This document shows positions 33,368-39,251 of a DNA stretch of 39,251 nucleotides, piece after piece; the stretch's first letter is position 1, and each line of letters begins with the position of its first letter. Origin of the DNA: Mycobacterium sp. E796 (lineage in GTDB: Bacteria; Actinomycetota; Actinomycetes; Mycobacteriales; Mycobacteriaceae); NCBI RefSeq assembly GCF_001672815.1, contig NZ_LZKK01000367.1:1-39251 (forward strand). Reading direction: 5' to 3'. Both the position numbers and the translations under genes were made by a program. Under the pieces are notes generated by a model. That model did not search any database, was not told where the DNA came from, and worked only from the letters and a program-made list of their open reading frames with translations.

Positions 33368-34018
33368 ATGCCATCGGTCACCCGAAAGGCACAGGCCAAT
33401 CGCGAAGAGGGTCGTCAGCAGCGACGCGAGCAGATGGAACGCCGGTTGCTGGACGCCACCGAGCGGCTGATGCGCGACGGCGCCAGTTTCACCCAGCTCA
33501 GCGTGGACCGCCTGTCCAGCGAGGCCGGCATCTCGCGCGCGAGCTTCTACATTTACTTCGAGGACAAGGGCCACCTGTTGCGCCGGCTGGCCGGCCAGGT
33601 TTTCGCCGATCTCGCCGACAGCGCGGACCGCTGGTGGAGCATGGCGTGGCGCCACGACCCCGACGACGTCCGCGCCGCCATGGCCGGAATCATCGGAAAT
33701 TACCGGCGCCACCAACCGGTGCTCGTCGCGCTGAACGAAATGGCCGGCTACGACGCGGTTGTCGGGGCGACCTACCGAAACCTGCTGACCGCAATCACCG
33801 GGCGCGTGACCCGCGTCATCGAGGAGGGGCAGGCCGACGGCTCCATCCGCCCCGAGCTGTCCCCGACCGCGACGGCCAGCGCGCTGACCTGGATGGTCGA
33901 GCGCGCCTGCCAGCAGAACCTGCCGACCGCCCCGGGGACCTACGATGCCGAGCTGGCCGAGTCCCTGGCTCAAATCATCTGGGGCGCGCTGTATCTCGAG
34001 CCGATACCGCCGCGCTGA
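33368..34018 (+). CDS. TetR-family transcriptional regulator
   Basis: 216-residue regulator. The N-terminal helix-turn-helix, about residues 35-75, includes LSVDRLSSEAGISRASFYIYF, where the recognition helix ends at the conserved F-Y-x-Y-F. A ligand-binding helical domain follows. ATG 33368 has no Shine-Dalgarno, and TATGCT (33356-33361) ends six bases upstream, consistent with a leaderless transcript. It is divergent from the P450, and the 17-base palindrome in the gap (33318-33334) is the likely binding site. The gene ends 4 bases before the stop of the convergent acyl-CoA synthetase gene. Confidence 0.9.
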   Translation: MPSVTRKAQANREEGRQQRREQMERRLLDATERLMRDGASFTQLSVDRLSSEAGISRASFYIYFEDKGHLLRRLAGQVFADLADSADRWWSMAWRHDPDDVRAAMAGIIGNYRRHQPVLVALNEMAGYDAVVGATYRNLLTAITGRVTRVIEEGQADGSIRPELSPTATASALTWMVERACQQNLPTAPGTYDAELAESLAQIIWGALYLEPIPPR

Positions 34019-34022
34019 TCGG

Positions 34023-35906
34023 TTAGCGGCTCGCCACCGGCTTCAAGACCGGGCGCAGGGCGTGCAGCACGTCGGGGTCCTCGATGGTGGGAGGCATCTC
34101 GTCGTCGTGGCCGTGCGCGATCCGGTGCATCGCCTTGCGCAGGATCTTGCCGGAGCGCGTCTTCGGCAACGCCGAGACAATGTCGACCCGCTTCAGGCAC
34201 GCCACCGCGCCGATCTCGTCACGGACCAGCGCAACCAACTCGTCCTCGAGTCCGTCGGGCGACGCCCCGGCCTGCAGGACGACGAATCCGCGCGGGACCT
34301 GACCCTTGATGTCGTCGGCGACGCCGATGACCGCGGCTTCGGCCACGGCGGGATGGGACGCCAGCACCGCTTCCAATGCGCCGGTGGACAACCGGTGGCC
34401 GGCCACGTTGATGACGTCGTCGATCCGGCCCATGACAAACAGGTAGCCGTCCTCGTCGACGTATCCGCCGTCGCCGGTCAGGTAGTAGCCGGGATGCTCG
34501 CACAGGTATGACGATTCGTACCGTGCGTCGTCCTCCCACAGCGTCGGGAACGTCCCGGGTGGCAGCGGCAGGCTCAGGCAGATCGCCCCCTCCTCACCGG
34601 GTGCGCAGCCGGCGCCGTCCGGCTGCAGGATCGCGACCCGGTAGCCCGGCATCGGCACGCCCGGCGAACCAATCTTGATCGGAAGTTCCTCCACGCCAAC
34701 CGGATTGGCCGCGATGGCCCAACCCGTCTCGGTCTGCCACCAGTGGTCGATGACGCGAACGCCGAGTCTCCGCGACGCCCACAGGTACGTGTCGGGGTCG
34801 AGCCGCTCGCCTGCCAGGAACAGCGACTGCAAACCGGCACGGTCGTATTCGCGCAGCCAGGTGCCATCGGGGTCGTCCCGGCGGATCGCGCGAATAGCGG
34901 TCGGTGCGGTGAAGAGCGCCTTCACGTTGTGCTCGGTTATCACCCGCCAGAAGGCGCCGGGGTCCGGCGTTCCCACCGGTTTCCCCTCGTAGAGCACGGT
35001 GGTGGCTCCAGCGAGGAGTGGGCCGTAAACGATATAGGAGTGCCCGACCACCCAGCCGATGTCCGAGGCCGCCCAGAAGACGTCGCCGGGGCCGATGTCG
35101 TAGATGTGCCGCATGCTCCACAGCAGCGCCACCGCATGGCCGCCGTTGTCCCGCATCACGCCCTTGGGTCGTCCCGTGGTGCCCGAGGTGTGCAGGACGT
35201 ACAGCGGGTCCGTCGCGGCGACGGCGACGGCCGGCGCCGGTTCGGCCCGGCCGATCAGGGTCTCCCAGTCCTGGTCGCGCCCGCCCACCAGGCCGCACCG
35301 CAGTTGCTCTCGCTGGACGATGACGCAGTGCCGCGGCGGGTGCGCGCTGGCATCGATTGCCGCGTCGAGCATCGGTTTGTACTCGACCAGCCGGGTCGGT
35401 TCGATGCCGCACGACGCCGAAACGATCACGCTGGGACGGGCGTTGTCGATCCGAGCGGCGAGTTCGTGCGCGGAAAATCCGCCGAAGACGACGGCATGCA
35501 CGGCGCCGATTCGGGCACACGCCAGCATGGCGACGACGGCTTCGGGAATCATCGGCATGTAGATGACCACGCGATCGCCCTTAGCCACCCCCAGGTCACG
35601 CAGGACGCCGGCGAAAAGCGCTGTGAGATCCAGCAATTCGGAATAGGAGAAGGTGCGCTTCGTCGACGTCACGGGTGAGTCGTAGATCAGCGCCGGCGCC
35701 CCGCCGCGGCCGGCATCGACGTGCCGGTCGAGCGCGTTGGCGCAGGTGTTGAGTTCCGCGTCGGGAAACCAGCGGTAGAACGGCGGGCGGTCGTCGTCCA
35801 GGATCCGCCGCGGGGACCGAATCCATGTCACGGCCGACGCGGCATCGGCCCAGAATGCCGCCGGATCATCGAGGCTGGACCGGTAGAGCTCGCGATAACC
35901 GTTCAT
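34023..35906 (-). CDS. PrpE-type propionyl/acetyl-CoA synthetase
   Basis: 627-residue ANL-superfamily AMP-forming acyl-CoA synthetase, closest by pattern to PrpE (propionyl-CoA synthetase) and Acs. The phosphate loop is LHTSGTTGRPKG, the adenine/Trp region DHWWQTETGW, the hinge GRIDDVINVAGHR, and the C-terminal lysine motif KTRSGKILRK. That lysine is the classic acetylation/propionylation site reversed by sirtuins. ATG 35906 follows AGAGGAAA. It converts a short-chain acid, ATP and CoA to acyl-CoA, which would feed propionate-type metabolism such as the methylcitrate cycle. Its neighbourhood holds a sirtuin (31172) and, 6 kb away, a PrpD/PrpB-like operon. Transcription orientation is independent of both. 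Confidence 0.88.
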   Translation of the reverse strand: MNGYRELYRSSLDDPAAFWADAASAVTWIRSPRRILDDDRPPFYRWFPDAELNTCANALDRHVDAGRGGAPALIYDSPVTSTKRTFSYSELLDLTALFAGVLRDLGVAKGDRVVIYMPMIPEAVVAMLACARIGAVHAVVFGGFSAHELAARIDNARPSVIVSASCGIEPTRLVEYKPMLDAAIDASAHPPRHCVIVQREQLRCGLVGGRDQDWETLIGRAEPAPAVAVAATDPLYVLHTSGTTGRPKGVMRDNGGHAVALLWSMRHIYDIGPGDVFWAASDIGWVVGHSYIVYGPLLAGATTVLYEGKPVGTPDPGAFWRVITEHNVKALFTAPTAIRAIRRDDPDGTWLREYDRAGLQSLFLAGERLDPDTYLWASRRLGVRVIDHWWQTETGWAIAANPVGVEELPIKIGSPGVPMPGYRVAILQPDGAGCAPGEEGAICLSLPLPPGTFPTLWEDDARYESSYLCEHPGYYLTGDGGYVDEDGYLFVMGRIDDVINVAGHRLSTGALEAVLASHPAVAEAAVIGVADDIKGQVPRGFVVLQAGASPDGLEDELVALVRDEIGAVACLKRVDIVSALPKTRSGKILRKAMHRIAHGHDDEMPPTIEDPDVLHALRPVLKPVASR

Positions 35907-36205
35907 TTATTTCCTCTGCGGACGAAGGTGATCGATGCCAGATGATATGGCCGGATCCCGAGGGACAAAAGGGCCTTTGGGCATCACCGCCGAGAAGCTC
36001 CGACCCGGCCCCGGTTTTCCGGCGCCGGCGCCGGGCTCGTGTTCAGGCGCATTTCTGATGTCTTTTTGCGGTCCCCTGACCTTCGGCGATGCGGGTTTGT
36101 CTCACGTAATGTCATGTCCGTTTTGTCTCAACCGTGTCATTTGTTGAGCCGGTGCATCTGGGGCGCTCTCGCGTACTCGCCTTGCAGCGCGCGTGGCCCC
36201 ATAGG
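35907..36205. other. Intergenic region with no supported gene
   Basis: 299 bases between the acyl-CoA synthetase start and the tetR stop. A 70-codon open frame at 35935-36147 has a low-complexity Gly/Pro translation and no ribosome-binding site, so I do not call it. The right half contains the repeated TTTGTCTCA element listed separately. Confidence 0.6.
36096..36130. repeat. Direct repeat of TTTGTCTCA, possible mobile-element remnant
   Basis: TTTGTCTCA occurs at 36096-36104 and again at 36122-36130. Each copy is followed by a related CGT/TGTCAT pattern (CACGTAATGTCAT and AACCGTGTCAT). Multiple short repeats of this kind occur at the ends of IS21-type elements, but no transposase remains nearby. 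This may equally be regulatory or chance. Confidence 0.3.
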
Positions 36206-36817
36206 CTAGCGGGCGGCTCGACGCCAAATTTCGGTGCAGGCTTTCCTGGCGCGGGTCAGCTCGGCGTTGGATATTCGGGAGCCTTGGTAGAAGCTGCGTT
36301 CGATCATCCAGCACAAGGCGCGCGCTATGGCAGCGGTGTCGTGTCTCGCCTCGCGTGTCGTCGAGCCCATGTGCCGCAGTATCTCGGTGATCGCGTCGAT
36401 GAAGATGTCGGCGGTGTCGGTCCAGAGTGTGTCGATCTCGGGCACAGACGATGCCAGGTCGATCGCCGCGCGCATCACGACCCCGTGTTGTCGCCATAGC
36501 GCCTCGGTTCTGGCCATAGCCTCGTCTATTGCCTGCTCACCGAGTGCGGCATCATTCGCGGCTGCGCGCGATTTCTCCCGCAGAGTTTCCACGGTGCGCG
36601 CGACGAGCGCGGTGATGACGTCCTGTTTGGACCCAAAATAGAAGTACAAGGCGCCCCGCGTGATCCCCGCACCAGACGCGATGTCGGCGATCGTCATCGC
36701 TTCGTAGCCTTGCTCTCCCAGCAGTCGCTCGGCGACGTCGAGAATGGCCTGTTCCCGCATGTCCCCTTTACGAGGGGTGGCCGCACGTCGTCGGGTGGGC
36801 CTCGATTGCGCTCGCAT
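36206..36817 (-). CDS. TetR-family transcriptional regulator
   Basis: 203-residue TetR protein. The helix-turn-helix is near residues 30-70 (AMTIADIASGAGITRGALYFYFGSK, split across the turn and recognition helix), preceded by a basic tail. The C-terminal domain is a helical ligand-binding core with an EALWRQHGVVMRAAIDLAS segment. ATG 36817 lies two bases after the SDR stop, so the pair is one operon and likely autoregulated from the operator at 37714-37734. The longer frame to 36880 overlaps the SDR end and is not needed. Its codon use looks less GC-biased than that of the housekeeping genes, compatible with later acquisition. Confidence 0.88.
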   Translation of the reverse strand: MRAQSRPTRRRAATPRKGDMREQAILDVAERLLGEQGYEAMTIADIASGAGITRGALYFYFGSKQDVITALVARTVETLREKSRAAANDAALGEQAIDEAMARTEALWRQHGVVMRAAIDLASSVPEIDTLWTDTADIFIDAITEILRHMGSTTREARHDTAAIARALCWMIERSFYQGSRISNAELTRARKACTEIWRRAAR

Positions 36818-36819
36818 AG

Positions 36820-37668
36820 CTAACTGGCAGCAATCTGATGACCGTCGGGGAAATCTGTTGTGCGAGAGAGAGATTCCCACCTCTCGATCTCCTGATCGAC
36901 GGCTTGACGTGCGGCCCCGATGAGCCGGAGGGCGTCAGACCCCAGGACCAAGTGCCGTGGCGGATCCGGCGATTCAAGCACCTGCAACACTGCGGCGGCG
37001 GCCTTCGCGGGGTCACCGAGTTGCTGGCCGCTGGCCTGTAGGCGCGCTTCACGGATGGGCATGAACACATCGTCGTAGTCGGCGATGGATCGGTCGGCAC
37101 GTCGCATGGACCTGCCCGCCCAGTCGGTGCGAAACGAACCCGGCTCGATCGCCGTGACGTGGACGCCGAACGGGGCGACCTCTTTGCTCAAGCTCTCCAG
37201 CAGTCCCTCTAATGCGAACTTGCTGCCGCAGTAGGCCGTTAGGCCTGCAGGGGCCATCAAACCGCCCATCGACGTCACGGCCATGAGATGACCACCGCGG
37301 CGTTGGCGCATGTACGGCAAAGCAGCTTGGAGTGTGGCGGCCACCCCAAATACGTTGGTCTCGAACTGAGCTCGCAGCTCGCTCAGTGGTGTCTCCTCGA
37401 AGATGCCTTCAAGACCGTAGCCGGCGTTGGCGATCACGACGTCGATTGGACCGACGGTCGACTCGACGTTCGCGACTGTGGCGAACACTGCTTCCTCGTC
37501 GGTCACGTCCAGCAGACGACCGTGGGCGCTGGGTGCTAGCGCTTCGAACGTCTCGAGGTCTGCGCGCTTGCGAACTGTGCCGACCACGGTGTTGCCGGCC
37601 TTTAGTGCGCCTTCGGCGAATGCGCGCCCCAGGCCACTGCTCACTCCTGTGATCAAGAACGTCTTCAC
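36820..37668 (-). CDS. Short-chain dehydrogenase/reductase
   Basis: 282-residue classical SDR (NAD(P)-dependent oxidoreductase). The cofactor motif is TGVSSGLG (residues 7-14 from the GTG start), NAG is in IANAGYG, catalytic Ser is in VTSMGG, and the YCGSK motif gives Tyr/Lys. The start is best at GTG 37668: GAGGAG lies six bases upstream, whereas the ATG at 37674 directly abuts that Shine-Dalgarno with no spacer. The resulting MKTFLITGVSSGLG start is typical. It is followed two bases later by tetR. The substrate is unknown; the SDR/TetR pairing suggests induction by the compound it modifies. Confidence 0.9.
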   Translation of the reverse strand: MKTFLITGVSSGLGRAFAEGALKAGNTVVGTVRKRADLETFEALAPSAHGRLLDVTDEEAVFATVANVESTVGPIDVVIANAGYGLEGIFEETPLSELRAQFETNVFGVAATLQAALPYMRQRRGGHLMAVTSMGGLMAPAGLTAYCGSKFALEGLLESLSKEVAPFGVHVTAIEPGSFRTDWAGRSMRRADRSIADYDDVFMPIREARLQASGQQLGDPAKAAAAVLQVLESPDPPRHLVLGSDALRLIGAARQAVDQEIERWESLSRTTDFPDGHQIAAS

Positions 37669-37713
37669 TGGCATCTCCTCACTGCGACTCGATCGCCGTC
37701 GAGGCTAACAACA

Positions 37714-37734
37714 AAATCGACGTAGCGTCAATTT
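37714..37734. promoter_or_regulatory. TetR-type operator upstream of the SDR-tetR operon
   Basis: AAATCGACG-TAG-CGTCAATTT: arms match at 8 of 9 positions around a 3-base centre. It is 46 bases upstream of the SDR GTG start. On the minus strand it contains TTGACG, a possible -35. The co-operonic tetR would be expected to bind it. Confidence 0.6.
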
Positions 37735-37977
37735 AAATCGACTGAATGCAGACAGCTCCATCGAGCGCGATGGCCGTTCGATCGTCGGTTGCCCTAGCCG
37801 GGATTAAACGGAACCGTAACCCCCGTTTCGCTGGTGGCGAACCCAGGCTCTGGCCAGATGTCGTCGGTTGAGCAGTCACCTAAGAACTGATCGAATTGCG
37901 ATCTCTCCCTGGCGGATCCCGCAGCGGGTCAGGTAACCTGCGCGACTGCTGGGCGAGGCTGCTGTGACCAGAACAAC

Positions 37978-38008
37978 ATAGTTAGCGTCCTAACTATTAG
38001 CGTACGAT
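37978..38008 (+). promoter_or_regulatory. Palindrome and -10 hexamer of the marR gene
   Basis: ATAGTTAG-CGTC-CTAACTAT (37978-37997) is a perfect 8-bp-arm inverted repeat. TTAGCGT from its left arm recurs at 37997-38003. TACGAT (38003-38008) is a likely -10, ending six bases before the marR ATG, so the mRNA is probably leaderless and the palindrome covers the promoter. MarR/OhrR proteins commonly bind such sites in their own promoters. Confidence 0.7.
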
Positions 38009-38014
38009 ACGAAC

Positions 38015-38521
38015 ATGGCCGCGCCGACCGCACCGGATGTCGACCCCCTCGCCCTCGAGCAGCAGGTCTGTTTCGCGCTGAGCATCACCAACCGCGCCGT
38101 CCTGGCGGTCTACCGTCCGCTGTTGGAGCCGTTGGGGCTGACGCATCCGCAGTATCTGGTGATGCTGACGCTCTGGGATCGCCAGAAGGCCGGGCAACAG
38201 AAACCGCTGTCGGTCAAGGAGATTGCCGCCACCTTGCAGTTGGATTCGGCGACGCTGTCGCCGATGCTCAAGCGCTTGGAGGCGCTCGGCCTGATCACCC
38301 GTACCCGAAACGCCGTCGACGAGCGCACCACCGACGTCAAACTCACCGACAGCGGCACCGCGTTGCGCCGGCGAGCTTGCAAGATCCCGCCCGCCGTCGT
38401 CGCGCGGCTGGGCGTCGAAATGGACGAACTTCGGCATCTGCATCAGGTGCTTACGCGCATCAACTCGGCCGCTCTGGCGGCCGGCGCACTACAGGCCTCA
38501 ACAACGCAGGAGCAAGCATGA
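38015..38521 (+). CDS. MarR-family regulator, OhrR-like, with reactive-Cys candidate
   Basis: 168-residue winged-helix regulator. LSVKEIAATLQLDSATLSPMLKRL is the helix-turn-helix region (split across two helices), and RNAVDERTTDVKLT is the wing. Cys19 in LEQQVCFALS sits where OhrR proteins have the peroxide-sensing cysteine (motif LCFALY), so oxidant sensing is plausible. A second cysteine is Cys123 or nearby (RRRACKIPP). ATG 38015 lacks a Shine-Dalgarno, as expected for leaderless translation. Its stop overlaps the next ATG (ATGA). No ohr peroxidase gene is adjacent, so the target may be itself and the membrane protein downstream. Confidence 0.88.
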   Translation: MAAPTAPDVDPLALEQQVCFALSITNRAVLAVYRPLLEPLGLTHPQYLVMLTLWDRQKAGQQKPLSVKEIAATLQLDSATLSPMLKRLEALGLITRTRNAVDERTTDVKLTDSGTALRRRACKIPPAVVARLGVEMDELRHLHQVLTRINSAALAAGALQASTTQEQA

Positions 38522-38937
38522 CCACCACCAAGCCCAACCTTTGGCAATACATCGGCTATTCGTACGGGCGATGCCTACCGGATTCGATGCGCAGCTGGGT
38601 GGCGAACGATCTGGCGGGCAAGGGAGCCGTGCGCCGGCACATGATCCGGTGGGCCATACCGCCGCTGTTCGTGCTCGCACCGTTCTGGCTGCTGCCCGCG
38701 TCGCTGTACGTCCACACGGAGATGACGGTGCCGCTCTACATCTGGGCGCTACTCATCTCGCTGGCGCTGAACAAGGTCTGGCGCCGGCACCGGCTGGCGC
38801 AGCATGGCCTCGACCCGAACCTGGTCGACGTGATCAAACGCGAGAAAGAATCGAAGATGCACGAGGACTACGCCCGCCGCTACGGGCCGCGTCCCGAATC
38901 GGCCGCGTGGCAGGACAACAGCAACCCGTTCACTTAG
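38518..38937 (+). CDS. DUF5313-like small membrane protein
   Basis: 139-residue protein whose start (PNLWQYIGYSYGRCLPDSMRSW, broken here only for description) and length match a DUF5313-type actinobacterial family of unknown function. A cytoplasmic-looking N-terminal 45 residues is followed by two transmembrane helices (about 45-65 and 75-92) and a charged C-terminus with REKESKMHEDYARRYG. ATG 38518 has AGGAG six bases upstream and overlaps the marR stop by four bases, so it is cotranslated with the regulator. Its end overlaps the convergent proB by 8 bases. It may be the effector of an OhrR-like stress circuit. Confidence 0.78.
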   Translation: MTTTKPNLWQYIGYSYGRCLPDSMRSWVANDLAGKGAVRRHMIRWAIPPLFVLAPFWLLPASLYVHTEMTVPLYIWALLISLALNKVWRRHRLAQHGLDPNLVDVIKREKESKMHEDYARRYGPRPESAAWQDNSNPFT

Positions 38938-39251
38938 CCGGCTGCACCGCGACCAGGTCGTCGGCGTGCACCGCCGGCCGGCGCAGCTCCCCGGGCAGGT
39001 CGGTGGTCGACCGGCCCATCATGGTGGCCAGTTCGGTCGCGTCGTAGGCGACCACGCCCCGGGCCACCATGGTCGCGTCCGGTCCCCGCAGTTCGACGAC
39101 GTCCCCGGCATAAAACCGCCCGGAGATCGTGGTGATGCCGGCGGCCAGCAGCGAGCGGCGTTGGGCCACCACCGCGCGCACCGCGCCCTCGTCCAGCGTC
39201 AGCGAACCGGCGGCCTCGGCGGCGTAACGCACCCAGAACCGGCGCGCCGAC
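38930..39251 (-). CDS. proB: Glutamate 5-kinase ProB, C-terminal part (truncated by the window)
   Basis: The last 106 residues of ProB, running off the right edge. The segment RRFWVRYAAEAAG leads into the PUA domain (GRFYAGDVVELRGPD, then GVVAYDATELATMMGRS). ProB phosphorylates glutamate in the first step of proline synthesis, and PUA domains are the usual C-terminal part of the bacterial enzyme. An internal GTG at 39232 is not a real start because the frame stays open and homologous beyond it. Position next to the nadE region and opposite proA (15618) matches Rv2439c. Confidence 0.9.
   Translation of the reverse strand, partial: SARRFWVRYAAEAAGSLTLDEGAVRAVVAQRRSLLAAGITTISGRFYAGDVVELRGPDATMVARGVVAYDATELATMMGRSTTDLPGELRRPAVHADDLVAVQPAK

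Larger units (their letters stand above)
37669..38014. other. Divergent intergenic region (SDR operon and marR)
   Basis: 346 bases without a supported gene. It holds an imperfect palindrome near the SDR (37714-37734), a looser inverted repeat AAACGG/CCGTTT (37806-37828), a perfect CAGGTAACCTG (37930-37940), and the marR palindrome and -10 (37978-38008). The region is clearly AT-richer than its surroundings near both promoters. No small ORF with a ribosome-binding site was found. Confidence 0.7.

Noticed and set aside
35935..36147. Small ORF upstream of the acyl-CoA synthetase
   Set aside because: No ribosome-binding site, low-complexity Gly/Pro translation, and overlap with repeats.

Overview
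The window is GC-rich, densely packed DNA from a Mycobacterium. Indicators are MmpL/MmpS transporters, a PE protein, a PE-PPE-domain acyltransferase, a fatty-acyl-AMP ligase of the FadD21/FadD23 type, the methylglucose-lipopolysaccharide genes gpgP and octT, and gene order matching the M. tuberculosis Rv2417c-Rv2439c segment as I remember it. A PE gene and that backbone suggest a slow-growing non-tuberculous species; the species cannot be fixed from sequence alone. I saw no rRNA, tRNA, CRISPR array or intact insertion sequence.

Layout. (1) 1-4123: right end of an acyltrehalose-type cell-envelope lipid locus: the 3' part of an mmpL, a secreted PE-PPE-domain (Chp-like) acyltransferase and a FadD. 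The left edge is abnormal, with an in-frame stop and 50 bases that read like MmpL coding sequence on the opposite strand. (2) 4238-5296: a dihydrodipicolinate-reductase-like gene broken by one TGA. (3) 5443-8798: an mmpS-mmpL pair. (4) 8781-12078, minus strand: nadD-rsfS-gpgP-octT-degV, translationally coupled over most of its length. (5) 12244-13110: an orphan PE gene. (6) 13269-16865, minus strand: proA, a MoxR ATPase and a von Willebrand A protein. (7) 16912-20534, minus strand: a Cache-HAMP-cyclase sensor overlapping a mechanosensitive channel with a C-terminal cyclic-nucleotide-binding-like domain. Key nucleotide-handling residues are changed in both. (8) 20692-22255: rbsK and an isoprenylcysteine-methyltransferase-like membrane protein.

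(9) 22245-27806 is the most distinctive accessory block. A GntR/UTRA regulator faces a five-gene operon across a perfect 12-bp-arm palindrome. The operon encodes an MmgE/PrpD dehydratase, an isocitrate-lyase/PEP-mutase-type lyase, an aconitase-family large and small subunit, and a PEBP-like protein. The set mirrors the dehydration, rehydration and C-C cleavage steps of the methylcitrate cycle, but uses LeuCD-type subunits and has no synthase. It lies where rbsK-Rv2437 and nadE are neighbours in M. tuberculosis.

(10) 28008-35906: a small membrane protein, nadE, an isochorismatase-fold hydrolase, a class II (SIRT4-like) sirtuin, a P450 with a divergent TetR regulator and its operator, and a PrpE-type acyl-CoA synthetase. 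The sirtuin and synthetase may form a deacylase/target pair. (11) 36206-38937: an SDR-TetR operon with a candidate operator, and an OhrR/MarR-like regulator with a DUF5313-like membrane protein behind a strong palindrome. (12) 38930-39251: the 3' end of proB.

Regulator genes tend to sit beside palindromes in their own upstream regions, which makes several simple repressor-operator circuits readable from the sequence. Functions are assigned from motifs and remembered family knowledge; no database search was run.
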